Below, piece by piece: positions 24,641 to 33,932 of a stretch of 64,000 nt of DNA. Under the pieces are notes generated by a model that saw nothing but the letters and a program-made list of their open reading frames with translations, ran no database searches and was not told the DNA's origin. The DNA is taken from the NCBI GenBank assembly GCA_965279735.1, contig OZ257260.1, positions 1,302,001-1,366,000 on the forward strand, read 5' to 3'. Made by a program: the position numbers and the translations under genes. The stretch's first letter is position 1. Every line of letters begins with the position of its first letter. This DNA is from CAIUGU01 sp965279735 (GTDB lineage Bacteria > Pseudomonadota > Gammaproteobacteria > Steroidobacterales > Steroidobacteraceae).

Positions 24641-27256
24641 TCAGATCAGGAATTCCGCCGCGGGTTCACGCAGGTTGTAGGTGGAACTCATCGCGCGCCC
24701 GTAAGCACCTGCATTGGCGATCAGCATGACATCGCCTTCCTGCGCGACAGGCAGCAGCCGATCGGTGCCCAGCTGGTCACCAGACTCGCAGATGGGGCCC
24801 ACGACGTTCGCAACGACCGTGCCGGGCTCGTCCAGGCGGCTCAGGTTCACGATCTCGTGATAGGCGCCGTACAGGGCTGGGCGGATCAGGGAATTCATGC
24901 CGGTGGCCACGCCGATGTAGTTCACCTCGCCTTTTCCTTTCACCTGCGTCACCTGGGCGAGCAGCACGCCGGCTTCGGCCACGAGGTAACGTCCGGGCTC
25001 GATCCAGAGCTGCAGCCGTGGATGAGCAGCCTTGATGGCGCTGTACGCGTTGCCGAGTGCAGCGAGATCGATCGGGTTCTGGCCCGGCTTTTCGGGCACG
25101 CCGAGCCCGCCGCCGAGGTTGAGCGTGCGGACGTCGGGGAAACGGGCTACCAGATTGCCCAGCAACTCGCCGATTTCGGTCCAGTTCGCGACATTGAAAA
25201 TGCCGCTGCCCGAGTGCGCATGGAGGCCCACGATCTTGCAGCCGCTGCTTGCGGCCAGCCGCTTGAGTTCATCGAGTTCGAAAAGCGGGATGCCGAACTT
25301 GGAATGCACGCCTGCGGTCCGCACGTGGTCGTGATGGCCGCGGCCGTGGCCGGTGTCGATGCGCACGAACACGCTGCGGCCCTTGAAGAGTTCAGGCCAG
25401 TGCTGCAAAGGATGCAGATTGTCGAGGGTAACCGTGATGCCCTGCTGCAAAGCCCACGCGTATTCACTGCGGGGAGCGAAATTCGGCGTGAAAAGCACCG
25501 TGCTGCGATCGAGCTCCGGCAGGAGCGAGAAAACCCGCTCCACTTCACCTTGAGACACGCATTCCATGGCAATGCCTTCACCGTGAAACAGCTGCAGGAT
25601 GCCGGGATGCGAATTGGCCTTCATTGCGAAGTGGACCCGGTCCACGCTGCCGAACGCCTTGAGCGAGCGGGCGCGGGCACGCAGCGTTCCGCCATCGTAG
25701 ACATAGGCGGAACCGTGCTTCTGGCCCAGCGCGACGAGCTCCTGCCTGCGTGCCTGCCACCATTCGGAAGCGAACGTCGCTGCACCCTGCTTCTGTCCGT
25801 AGAGCTGCTCCCACGTCGGGCCGAGGACCTTGTCGCGCGCCGTCTTGCGGATCGTGATTTCATGCAGGCGCGTCACCAGTCGATCGCCCTGGTCTTCATC
25901 GACAACGAAGGTCAGGTTGAGGTCGTTCGCGGCCTGGGTGAGCAGGTACACCTTGTGCTCTTCGAAGAGTTCGAGTGCATCGCCCAGCTTGTGCAGGATC
26001 GCGCGGATGTTCCTGCCGACGAGGCTCACTGCCGCGCACGGACCGATCACCTCGACGCGACACAGCCGCTCGAGATCGTTGACGAGAGCGCTGGTCGTCG
26101 CGTCATCGAGCGTGTTGGCTGCGGGATCGAGCGAGACCGTGACGTTGGTTTCCGAAGTGGAAACCAGATCGACGGACAGCCCGTGCTCCTTGAAGACCTG
26201 GAACGCATCGGCGAGAAAACCGACCGAGTGCCACATGCCAACCGTTTCCATCGAGATGAGCGTGATGCCTTTCTTGATGGTGACTGCCTTGACCTGTGCG
26301 TCGCCGTTCTGGCCGTGCGCGGTGATCACCGTTCCTTCAAGTTCCGGCGTCTGCGTCGCAAACACATAGAGCGGAATGCCGTATTGCCGGACAGGCATGA
26401 TGCAGCGGGGATGCAGAACCTTTGCGCCGCTGCTGGCGATTTCCTGGGCTTCGTCGTACTGCAGCGACCACAACAGGCGGGCAGCGGGTACGGCACGCGG
26501 ATTCGCACTGAACATGCCCGGCACGTCGGTCCAGATCTCGAGACGCTGCGCAGCGAGCTTCGCTGCAAAGTAGCTGCCTGAAGTATCCGATCCACCTCGT
26601 CCGAGCAGCACGGTATCGCCGTTCTCGTCACTCGCGATGAAGCCTTGCGTGATCCACACGGCGCCTGGCTTGGACCACGCGGCCTGCAGCGCTGCATCCG
26701 GTTCGTAGTTGCAGGTGGCGGACAGCACGGACGCACGCACGCTAGCGTTACGGCGGGTTTCGGACTTGAGGACAGTGCGCGCATCCACCCACTGCACATC
26801 GAAGCCTTCTGACGCGAGAAAAGCAGCGCCCAATCGCGTCGCGAGCAGCTCGCCCTGGGCCATGACCCGCGCGCGCAGGCGTTCGCTGACTTCCTTCACG
26901 AGCGCAATGCCCGCGGCAATCTGGCGGAGGCGCTTGAACTGGTCTTCCAGTTCCGTTGTGATCGTGATCCCGAGGTCGCGCCCAAGATCCCGATGCCGCG
27001 TTTCGATCTGCGCCATCACCGCTTCCCACGCCTCGCTGTTTTCGCTCTCGAGCGCCTTCACCAACAATTGTTCAAGGCGATCAGTAATGCCCGACAGTGC
27101 AGAATGAACGACGACGGGACGCAGACCCTGCGCGAGACGCTTGCGGAGTACCAGCGCGATGTTCTTCCAGTTGGCAACCGACGAAACGCTGGTGCCACCG
27201 AACTTGAGAACCACCCAGTCGGTCGAGGGAGAAACGCGCGATGCGGCCGAAGTCAT
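24641..27256 (-). CDS. Bifunctional aspartate kinase / diaminopimelate decarboxylase
   Basis: The 871-residue fusion joins the first and last steps of lysine synthesis. Residues 1 to about 470 are aspartokinase: VLKFGGTSVSS at 16, GRGGSDTSGSYFAAKL near 220, and two ACT repeats (ITLISMETVGMW and AAVSLVGRNIRAIL) that should bind lysine. Residues from about 500 to 871 are a fold-type III PLP decarboxylase with the PLP lysine K546 (HFAMKANSH), GGGLGVPEKPG and GPICESGD. The frame is uninterrupted across the junction. Such fusions are known in Xanthomonadales. Confidence 0.93.
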   Translation of the reverse strand: MTSAASRVSPSTDWVVLKFGGTSVSSVANWKNIALVLRKRLAQGLRPVVVHSALSGITDRLEQLLVKALESENSEAWEAVMAQIETRHRDLGRDLGITITTELEDQFKRLRQIAAGIALVKEVSERLRARVMAQGELLATRLGAAFLASEGFDVQWVDARTVLKSETRRNASVRASVLSATCNYEPDAALQAAWSKPGAVWITQGFIASDENGDTVLLGRGGSDTSGSYFAAKLAAQRLEIWTDVPGMFSANPRAVPAARLLWSLQYDEAQEIASSGAKVLHPRCIMPVRQYGIPLYVFATQTPELEGTVITAHGQNGDAQVKAVTIKKGITLISMETVGMWHSVGFLADAFQVFKEHGLSVDLVSTSETNVTVSLDPAANTLDDATTSALVNDLERLCRVEVIGPCAAVSLVGRNIRAILHKLGDALELFEEHKVYLLTQAANDLNLTFVVDEDQGDRLVTRLHEITIRKTARDKVLGPTWEQLYGQKQGAATFASEWWQARRQELVALGQKHGSAYVYDGGTLRARARSLKAFGSVDRVHFAMKANSHPGILQLFHGEGIAMECVSQGEVERVFSLLPELDRSTVLFTPNFAPRSEYAWALQQGITVTLDNLHPLQHWPELFKGRSVFVRIDTGHGRGHHDHVRTAGVHSKFGIPLFELDELKRLAASSGCKIVGLHAHSGSGIFNVANWTEIGELLGNLVARFPDVRTLNLGGGLGVPEKPGQNPIDLAALGNAYSAIKAAHPRLQLWIEPGRYLVAEAGVLLAQVTQVKGKGEVNYIGVATGMNSLIRPALYGAYHEIVNLSRLDEPGTVVANVVGPICESGDQLGTDRLLPVAQEGDVMLIANAGAYGRAMSSTYNLREPAAEFLI

Positions 27257-27446
27257 TTGGCAACTCCAGAGCGTGTTTGGCGCTTCCCTCGAGTGTGCGG
27301 CACGTTACGCGTCGCGATCATGGAGAGCACGTCTTCAACGCTCAAGGCGATTGAGGTTTGTGAAGCAACGTTGCGGGCAATGAATCAACAGCGGAATCAG
27401 GAAAGCGCCTGCGTCGTCGCAAGCCGCCGGGACAGGCAACCAGTCC

Positions 27447-27668
27447 CTAGAGATCTTCCTCGAAGTCTTCCAGTTCTTTCTTCAGGCGGCGTTCCGCGAG
27501 CACGTCTTCGAGCTTGCTCCAGGCTGCCTTGCCTTTTTTTATCGCTGCCGCGGCTGTCGCGCGGGAGCGTTTGTCGCGATCGATGAACCGATCGAAATCC
27601 TGCTCTTCGTCGGTCTCGGGGACAAAATCGTCATCGAGGTCGAAGTGTTCGTCGTCTCGCTCCATCAT
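27447..27668 (-). CDS. Small acidic protein, PA3496-like
   Basis: The 73-residue protein has a very acidic first half (DDEHFDLDDDFVPETDEEQD), a basic Ala/Lys segment (TAAAAIKKGKAAW) and a C-terminus RRLKKELEDFEEDL. The layout resembles the short PA3496 family proteins of gammaproteobacteria, linked to envelope integrity by annotation only. There is no signal peptide or membrane segment. It is 190 bp upstream of lysC-lysA on the same strand. Confidence 0.65.
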   Translation of the reverse strand: MMERDDEHFDLDDDFVPETDEEQDFDRFIDRDKRSRATAAAAIKKGKAAWSKLEDVLAERRLKKELEDFEEDL

Positions 27669-27866
27669 GGCCGATTCTCGAGAAATCCTCTAAAAATCAA
27701 ACAGATCGCGCTTGCAGCCCGGGGAAAAGTTTGGCGACTATATACGATGCGCTGCACTTTTCAATGGTTCCTTTGTGGCAGTGCGCATATTGATCGTGGA
27801 AGAGCCCTGTTTCTGGCCCGCCCTCCTGCCGGCTTCACAGACCTGCCGGAGGCCCAGCCATGGATT

Positions 27867-28694
27867 TCAACGGGTTGAGATGGTTTCAACCACGGAGACC
27901 GGCGCCCCCCGCCCTACACCGAGTCCTTCTGCAGCGCTCTGTTCGGCCCGGGCAATCTCGATCACGTTGAAGGAATTGATGAGCGCCAGGTAATCGCCCG
28001 GTTTTGCATCCCCGTAAGTCCGGCGCAGCGGAAATTCGTGATTTCCCGTCCGGATGATGGGCGCGCGAAACCGGTGTGCACGGTCGCCATCGATATTGGT
28101 GATCAGGTTGCCGAAGTGGTCGATGGCGATGACCACGCCGGTTACCTGCCGGCCGGTGTCGATGGGCTCATCGACCCAGGAGGGAATGATGTCGGTGACC
28201 GGAATGCCGAGTTCCTCCGGAGCGCATTTGCCCGCCGCGAGTTCCGCAGCCAGCGGCGCAAAGATGTCCCTGCCGTGGAAGGTTGCGCTCGGTACACCGA
28301 GGCCAAAGCGGCCGAGCCGCTGCGGATCGAGGCTGAACACGGCTGCGGTCCCGGCGGCCAGTCCGCGTGCGACAAGGGGAGCCAGCAGTCCGTTGTCGGG
28401 TGCCAGGAAGAGATGCCCTTCGACCACTGCCACGATGATGCTGCGCTGGGTCCCGACGCCGGGATCAACCACTGCCACATGCACGGTGCCGACAGGAAAA
28501 TAGCGGAACGAGCGCTCGATCCAGAAGCCGGCTTCGGCTGGCCAGTACACGAGAATCTCGTGCGTCACGTCAATGATCCGGGCCTCCGGAAAGCGCGTGA
28601 GAATCCGGCCTTTCATGGTCGCGACAAAAGGACCCTGATGACCGAAATCGGTCGTCAGCGTCAGGATCCCGGATGGTGTGAAGCTGCCTGTCAC
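27867..28694 (-). CDS. SAM hydroxide adenosyltransferase family protein (DUF62)
   Basis: The 275-residue protein belongs to the chlorinase/fluorinase/SAM hydrolase superfamily. LTLTTDFGHQGPFVATMKG at the N-terminus and VVDPGVGTQRSIIV match the active-site Asp and the Pro-Gly-Val-Gly loop, and ATFHGRDIFAPLAA carries the conserved HGRD. Most bacterial members hydrolyse S-adenosylmethionine to adenosine and methionine rather than halogenate. No halogenation neighbours are present, so the hydrolase role is preferred. It is divergent from the DUF4159 gene. Confidence 0.88.
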   Translation of the reverse strand: MTGSFTPSGILTLTTDFGHQGPFVATMKGRILTRFPEARIIDVTHEILVYWPAEAGFWIERSFRYFPVGTVHVAVVDPGVGTQRSIIVAVVEGHLFLAPDNGLLAPLVARGLAAGTAAVFSLDPQRLGRFGLGVPSATFHGRDIFAPLAAELAAGKCAPEELGIPVTDIIPSWVDEPIDTGRQVTGVVIAIDHFGNLITNIDGDRAHRFRAPIIRTGNHEFPLRRTYGDAKPGDYLALINSFNVIEIARAEQSAAEGLGVGRGAPVSVVETISTR

Positions 28695-28775
28695 TGGATG
28701 TTCCCCGCCCCTGCTGTTCTTTTCGACAAAGTAACAGTAAAAGAAAAGCTGGCGCCAGTTACCCCCTGCCCCGTC

Positions 28776-29558
28776 ATGAGCGCGGCCAGCCCATCGGAGT
28801 CCACCTTGCCCCTTTCACCCGTTTCCTTTACCACCGCGCGGATCGCTGCCGTCATGCTGGTGGCCGTGCTCGCTGCGCTGCCCGTCTACGCGCAGTTCGG
28901 CAGACGCACTGTCAATCAGAACACGCCGCCCGCAACGGAATTCATCGCGGCCCGCTGGCACTTCGGCACGAACGGCTGGATGGGCCACATGGGTTGGTCC
29001 CACAACTATCCGAACTCCGATCGCAATCTGAACGAATACATCACCCGTTCGACGCGCATCAGCGTGGAGCCGGAGTCGTACAGGATTGTCGAGCTGGGTT
29101 CGGATGAGATCTTCGACTATCCGTTCGCGTATGTGTCGGAGCCCGGCGAAATGGAATTGACGCCGCAGGAAGTCGCCAACCTGCGCGAATTCATCGGTCG
29201 TGGAGGTTTCGTATTGATGGATGATTTCGACGGCCCTGCCCAGTTCAACAACATGAAGGCGCAGGTACTGCGTTCGTTTCCCGAACGGAACCTGGTACCG
29301 ATCGGTCTCGGGCACGGCATCTTCCGCCAGCACTTCGTACTCTCGGACCTGGAAGGCATGTCCCCTTACGTACCGGGTGGAGAAATCACGTACTACGGAT
29401 TATTCGACGATCGCGAGCGCGCGATGATCGTCGCAGGACACAACAACGATCTCGCGAATTTCTGGGAGTGGTATGAGCAGGGTGGCATGCCGCTCGAGCC
29501 TTCCACCGATGCATTTCGTCTCGGTACCAACGCTGTCGTCTACTCGATGACGCATTGA
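28776..29558 (+). CDS. Exported DUF4159-domain protein
   Basis: The 260-residue protein has a hydrophobic export segment (ARIAAVMLVAVLAALPVYAQ, residues 21-40) after a longer polar start. DUF4159 follows: FIAARWHFGTNGWMGHMGWSHNYPNSD, then YPFAYVSEPGEMEL and GGFVLMDDFDG, the class I glutamine-amidotransferase-like fold of the family. It ends GTNAVVYSMTH. ATG 28776 lacks a clear ribosome-binding site. Function is unknown; some DUF4159 genes lie near MoxR/DUF58 clusters, which are not seen here. Confidence 0.78.
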   Translation: MSAASPSESTLPLSPVSFTTARIAAVMLVAVLAALPVYAQFGRRTVNQNTPPATEFIAARWHFGTNGWMGHMGWSHNYPNSDRNLNEYITRSTRISVEPESYRIVELGSDEIFDYPFAYVSEPGEMELTPQEVANLREFIGRGGFVLMDDFDGPAQFNNMKAQVLRSFPERNLVPIGLGHGIFRQHFVLSDLEGMSPYVPGGEITYYGLFDDRERAMIVAGHNNDLANFWEWYEQGGMPLEPSTDAFRLGTNAVVYSMTH

Positions 29559-29809
29559 GTTGCATGTGCGTAACTGCGGCGGCGCAGCAAGGTAAATTCA
29601 TGCATGCAGAATCATGGTCGCTGCTCATCCATTCTCTGATTCGAAAATCTGAAGTGTTGCAATCTTCGCCACGCGGGCGTTGAATAGCCGCCGTCGGACA
29701 CACAGCGGGGCACTTTGATGAGACGCTGGCATAACGAAAAATTCATTTGCGTCCCTGACAGTTTCGAGTGCGACCGTTCTTTCAAACGGTCTGCCTTATC
29801 AGTTCGGCC

Positions 29810-30070
29810 ATGATGACTTTTCTCTCCGTTGCAGGCTTTCTCTTGTTGCTGGGCCTCCTGGTGCTCTGGGGCTTTGCGTTCTGGAAGCGGCCGCAGCTTG
29901 CCGGGGGCGCCGTCATCGGCGTCGTTTGCGGCGCAGTGGTCATGCTCGTGTTCCGCACGTTGAGTTTCGAGGAAATGCCGATCTGGTTGCCGGCACTGCC
30001 TTTCGCAGTCATTGCGATCACCCTGTTCGGTTTCGGCTTTCTTGCATGGTACTGGGGGAGAGAAGACTGA
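29810..30070 (+). CDS. Small inner-membrane protein, unknown
   Basis: The 86-residue protein has three predicted transmembrane helices (roughly residues 5-24, 30-47 and 56-79) and ends FLAWYWGRED. I do not recognise a family. The start at ATG 29810 (or 29813) is chosen because the helices begin immediately after it; a GTG at 29768 is also in frame. A second short frame overlaps its 3' end (see findings), so a frameshift or a coupled small gene is possible. Confidence 0.5.
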   Translation: MMTFLSVAGFLLLLGLLVLWGFAFWKRPQLAGGAVIGVVCGAVVMLVFRTLSFEEMPIWLPALPFAVIAITLFGFGFLAWYWGRED

Positions 30071-30177
30071 GGATCCGGCGCAACGTCAGTTACTGACGGA
30101 CGCGGATCGCAAACAGATTCGGGAAATTGCGAACAAGTTGGTGCTCATCGGCATTCCGAAAACAATCGGGGGCGGAA

Positions 30178-30735
30178 ATGAAGTGCATGTACTACCTCGC
30201 GCCTAGTCTGGCCAACACCCAGCAGATCTCCGACGATCTGCATGCCGTTGGCATCAGGGATTTCTATCTTCACGTCATCGCCAAGGATGAAGCGGGCCTC
30301 AAGAAGCAGCACATCCATTCCAGCAACTATCTCGAGACGCTCGATCTGGTACGCGATGGCGTCATCGGCGGAATAGTCGGTTTGCTGGTCGGTCTGGCCG
30401 GAGTCGGCCTGCTGGTGTACTTCCAGCCTTTCCACACCGACGTTCCCACCTTCGTCTACGTGGCCATCTGCATTCTCGCCACGCTGCTCGGCACGTGGGA
30501 AGGCGGTCTAGTCGGCATCGGCACCAAGAACCACAAGCTGGCGCGCTTCGATTCAGACATCGAAGCCGGAAAATTCCTCGTGCTGGTTTATGTCCGCAAG
30601 GAAAAGGAGCCGGCCGTTGCCGCGATGATGCGCGAGAGACATCCGGAAGCGGATCTCGTGGCTGTCGACCGGCACTTCATCAATCCGTTCACCAACGTGC
30701 AACGACTCAACGAGACCTCGCTGCCCCGCGCCTGA
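30178..30735 (+). CDS. Membrane protein with glycine-rich helix pair, unknown
   Basis: The 185-residue protein starts MKCMYYLAPSLANTQQISDDLH. It has two hydrophobic segments, GVIGGIVGLLVGLAGVGLLVYF and a second at VPTFVYVAICILATLLGTW followed by EGGLVGIG. Soluble halves with an alpha/beta appearance flank the helices. The Gly-zipper pattern recalls DUF1269-type proteins, but I would not assign it firmly. It lies 43 bp upstream of the cytochrome oxidase operon on the same strand. Confidence 0.75.
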   Translation: MKCMYYLAPSLANTQQISDDLHAVGIRDFYLHVIAKDEAGLKKQHIHSSNYLETLDLVRDGVIGGIVGLLVGLAGVGLLVYFQPFHTDVPTFVYVAICILATLLGTWEGGLVGIGTKNHKLARFDSDIEAGKFLVLVYVRKEKEPAVAAMMRERHPEADLVAVDRHFINPFTNVQRLNETSLPRA

Positions 30736-30778
30736 TCGATCGACCCGAAAACAGAATAATTATCAAGAGGACGAGCAA

Positions 30779-32131
30779 ATGGCGATCGCATTTGCGGTGA
30801 TCTTGCTGGTGATCGGCACGGTCCTGTTCCATTTTTTCAGTCCCTGGTGGTTTACCCCCATCGCGTCCAACTGGCAGCAGATGGACGACACCGTCAATCT
30901 CACCTTCTGGGTGACGGGCGCTGTCTTCGTCGCCGTGAATTTCTTTCTGGCCTATGCTGTCATCCGTTACCGGCACCGCAAGGGTCACACCGCGCACTAC
31001 GAACCCGAGAACAAGAAGCTCGAATGGTGGCTCACCATCATTACTTCGGTAGGCATTGCCGCCCTTCTCGCTCCGGGTCTGGCCGTCTGGGCGAAGTTCG
31101 TGACCGTGCCCGAAGATGCATCCGTCGTTGAAGTGCTGGGACAGCAGTGGAGCTGGAGCTATCGCTTTCCCGGCCCGGACGGTGCACTGGGCGAGACGGA
31201 CCCCGGCCTCATCAGCATCGACAACCCTTTCGGCATGGCGCCGGAAGATGCGAAAGGCCAAGACGACATCCTGATCTCGAGTCAGGAGCTGCACCTGCCC
31301 ATCAACAAGCCGGTGAAGCTGCTGATGCGCGCCAAGGATGTCAGTCATCAATTCGCGGTACCGCAGTTCCGCGTCAAGATGGATATGGTGCCCGGGACAA
31401 CTACCTACGCCTGGCTCACCCCCACGCGCACCGGCTCGTTCGATGCACTGTGCGAGCAGCTCTGCGGGATGGCGCATTTCGCCATGCGCGGGCGGGTGGT
31501 CGTGGATGAAGAAAAGGAGTTCGACAGCTGGCTGGCGGGCTTTCCCACTTATGCGCAGGAGCGGGCGAAAGTGGATGGCGATCCAGTGGCGGGGCAGGCT
31601 CTTTATTCCGTCTGCGCGGCTTGCCATGGCGCGCGCGCCGAAGGCAACCAGGCACTCAATGCGCCGAAACTCAGTGGTCAGGCCGGCTGGTACCTCGCAA
31701 GCCAGCTGAATGATTTCAAGCATGGCGTACGCGGCACCAATGACGCGGACATCTATGCGAAGCAGATGATTCCGTTCGCCAACACCCTGGTTGATGACGC
31801 AGCGGTCAGCAACGTGGTTGCCTATATCACTTCACTCGCTGAAGAGCGGCCGTCTGCAACGCTCGCCGGTGATGCGAACAAGGGTCGCTCGCTGTTCAAC
31901 ACGTGTTCCGGATGTCACGGTGTTTCCGCGCAAGGCATCTGGGCGACCAATGCCCCGAGGCTCGCGCAGATGAGCGACTGGTATCTCGCCAGGCAGCTGC
32001 AGAATTTCCGGACCGGCATCCGCGGCACGCACCCGCAGGATTTCAACGGCGCACAGATGGCGTCCATGGCACTGGTGCTGTCCGACGACAAGGCGATTAA
32101 CGACGTACTCGTCTACCTGAGAACACTGTGA
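30779..32131 (+). CDS. Cytochrome c oxidase subunit II fused to two cytochrome c domains
   Basis: The 450-residue subunit receives electrons for subunit I. Two transmembrane helices lie in the first 105 residues (hydrophobic at 1-18, 42-62 and 84-105). The periplasmic cupredoxin holds the CuA ligands H190, C225, C229, H233 and M236 (LCEQLCGMAHFAM). Two class I cytochrome c domains follow, with CAACH at 279-283 and CSGCH at 376-380, each with later Met ligands. One fused haem is usual for caa3 oxidases; two is less common. GAGGA precedes the ATG. It is the first gene of the operon. Confidence 0.95.
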   Translation: MAIAFAVILLVIGTVLFHFFSPWWFTPIASNWQQMDDTVNLTFWVTGAVFVAVNFFLAYAVIRYRHRKGHTAHYEPENKKLEWWLTIITSVGIAALLAPGLAVWAKFVTVPEDASVVEVLGQQWSWSYRFPGPDGALGETDPGLISIDNPFGMAPEDAKGQDDILISSQELHLPINKPVKLLMRAKDVSHQFAVPQFRVKMDMVPGTTTYAWLTPTRTGSFDALCEQLCGMAHFAMRGRVVVDEEKEFDSWLAGFPTYAQERAKVDGDPVAGQALYSVCAACHGARAEGNQALNAPKLSGQAGWYLASQLNDFKHGVRGTNDADIYAKQMIPFANTLVDDAAVSNVVAYITSLAEERPSATLAGDANKGRSLFNTCSGCHGVSAQGIWATNAPRLAQMSDWYLARQLQNFRTGIRGTHPQDFNGAQMASMALVLSDDKAINDVLVYLRTL

Positions 32132-32171
32132 TTTCGGCGCACCGGCATGGGTGGATGGGGAGGAGTGTCTG

Positions 32172-33932
32172 ATGGCATATGTTGCAATCGCTGATGCCGA
32201 CCACGAGCATGAGCTTCACGATCCGCAGACGTTCATCCGCAAGTACATCTGGAGCCAGGACCACAAGGTCATTGCCATCCAGTATTCGATCGTCGCCATC
32301 GCCATCGGTCTAGTGGCTCTCGGGCTGTCTGTGGTGATGCGCTTGCAGCTGGGCTTCCCGCACTACTTCTCGCTCATCGCGCCCACCGACTATTACCAGG
32401 CCATCACCATGCACGGGATGATCATGGTGATCTACCTGCTCACGGCGTTGTTCCTCGGCGGTTTCGGCAACTACCTCATCCCGCTGATGTGCGGCTCGCG
32501 GGACATGGTGTTCCCCTACCTCAACATGCTCAGCTTCTGGTTCTACCTGGTCGCGGTATTGATCCTGGTCGTCGGCTTCTTCGTGCCGGGTGGCCCAACC
32601 GGCGCTGGCTGGACACTCTATCCGCCGCAAGCCATTTCCGCGGGAACGCCCGGAGCGACCTGGGGCATCCTGTGCATGCTGCTCTCGCTCGCCATCTTCA
32701 TCGTTGCATTCACGATGGGCGGCCTGAACTACGTCACCACGGTTCTGCAGGCGCGATGCCGGGGCATGACATTGATGCGCATGCCGCTGTCCGTCTGGGG
32801 CATCTTCATGGCCGCGGTGCTGGGTCTGCTGGCATTTCCGGCATTGTTCGTGTCCGCGATCATGATGACGCTGGACAGCCTGATAGGCACCAGCTTCTTC
32901 ATGCCTGCGGTCGCGTCGATGGGCGAACCCGCCACGCACAACGGCGGCAGCCCGCTCCTGTTCCAGCATCTGTTCTGGTTCTTCGGGCATCCCGAGGTGT
33001 ACATCGTCGCCCTGCCCGCTTTCGGCATCGTGTCCGACCTGCTGAGTACGCATGCCAGAAGAAACATCTTCGGCTATCGCATGATGGTCTGGGCGATCGT
33101 GGCCATCGGCTGCCTGAGCTTCGTCGTGTGGGCCCATCACATGTACGTCAGCGGCATGAACCCCTACTTCGGATTCTTCTTCGCGACCACCACGCTGATC
33201 ATTGCCGTGCCCACCGCCATCAAGGTCTATAACTGGGTACTGACTCTGTGGCGCGGCGATATCCACTTCACCGTGCCGATGCTGTTCGCGATCGGATTCA
33301 TCTTCACCTTCGTCAATGGCGGTCTGACCGGGCTGTTCCTCGGCAACGTCACGGTGGACGTCCCGCTCTCCGCGACCTACTTCGTGGTCGCGCATTTCCA
33401 TATGGTGATGGGTGTGTCGCCGATCCTCGTGGTTTTCGGGGCGATCTATCACTGGTATCCGAAAATCACCGGCAGGATGCTGGACGACACGCTGGGCCGC
33501 GTGCATTTCTGGATGACGTTCATCGGCACGTACTGCATCTACCTGCCGATGCACTATCTCGGAATCCTCGGTGTACCCCGTCGCTACTACGCCTACAGCA
33601 ACGCCATCGAGTTCATTCCTCCTTCTGCCCAGACCATGAATGCCTGGATCACCATTGCTGCCTGCATCGTGGCCGCGGTGCAGATGATCTTCCTCTTCAA
33701 TCTGGTGTGGTCTCTTTTCCACGGCAAACCCGCGGGCAGCAATCCGTGGCGGTCCGCTTCGCTGGAATGGCAGACGCCGGATACGCCGCCCAATCATGGC
33801 AACTGGGGCAAGAACCTGCCCGTCGTCTACCGCTGGGCGTACGACTACAGCGTGCCGGGCGCCAAAGAGGATTTCATTCCGCAGAACGTACCGGCGGACC
33901 CGAGCCATGAGAGTCCCGAGCATCGCTCATGA
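32172..33932 (+). CDS. ctaD: Cytochrome c oxidase subunit I
   Basis: This is the 586-residue haem-copper catalytic subunit with twelve or more membrane helices. TMHGMIMVIY carries a haem a ligand, FFGHPEVYIVALPAFG holds the CuB His and the cross-linked Tyr, HHMYVSGM carries two CuB His, and VAHFHMVMG carries haem a/a3 His. The start ATG 32172 follows GGAGGAG. The stop overlaps the first subunit III gene by four bases. Confidence 0.96.
   Translation: MAYVAIADADHEHELHDPQTFIRKYIWSQDHKVIAIQYSIVAIAIGLVALGLSVVMRLQLGFPHYFSLIAPTDYYQAITMHGMIMVIYLLTALFLGGFGNYLIPLMCGSRDMVFPYLNMLSFWFYLVAVLILVVGFFVPGGPTGAGWTLYPPQAISAGTPGATWGILCMLLSLAIFIVAFTMGGLNYVTTVLQARCRGMTLMRMPLSVWGIFMAAVLGLLAFPALFVSAIMMTLDSLIGTSFFMPAVASMGEPATHNGGSPLLFQHLFWFFGHPEVYIVALPAFGIVSDLLSTHARRNIFGYRMMVWAIVAIGCLSFVVWAHHMYVSGMNPYFGFFFATTTLIIAVPTAIKVYNWVLTLWRGDIHFTVPMLFAIGFIFTFVNGGLTGLFLGNVTVDVPLSATYFVVAHFHMVMGVSPILVVFGAIYHWYPKITGRMLDDTLGRVHFWMTFIGTYCIYLPMHYLGILGVPRRYYAYSNAIEFIPPSAQTMNAWITIAACIVAAVQMIFLFNLVWSLFHGKPAGSNPWRSASLEWQTPDTPPNHGNWGKNLPVVYRWAYDYSVPGAKEDFIPQNVPADPSHESPEHRS

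Noticed and set aside
24344..26581. Long plus-strand open frame of 745 codons
   Set aside because: It lies wholly antisense to the lysC-lysA fusion and the end of the neighbouring gene; its peptide is Arg/Ala/Glu-rich with no domain, typical of GC-rich shadow frames.
27257..27446. Possible lysine riboswitch upstream of lysC-lysA
   Set aside because: The 190-bp region lacks the recognisable lysine aptamer core and any terminator.
32310..33923. Long minus-strand open frame of 537 codons
   Set aside because: It is antisense to subunit I of the oxidase and very rich in His, Glu, Asp and Gln, which is what codons for hydrophobic helices give when read backwards.
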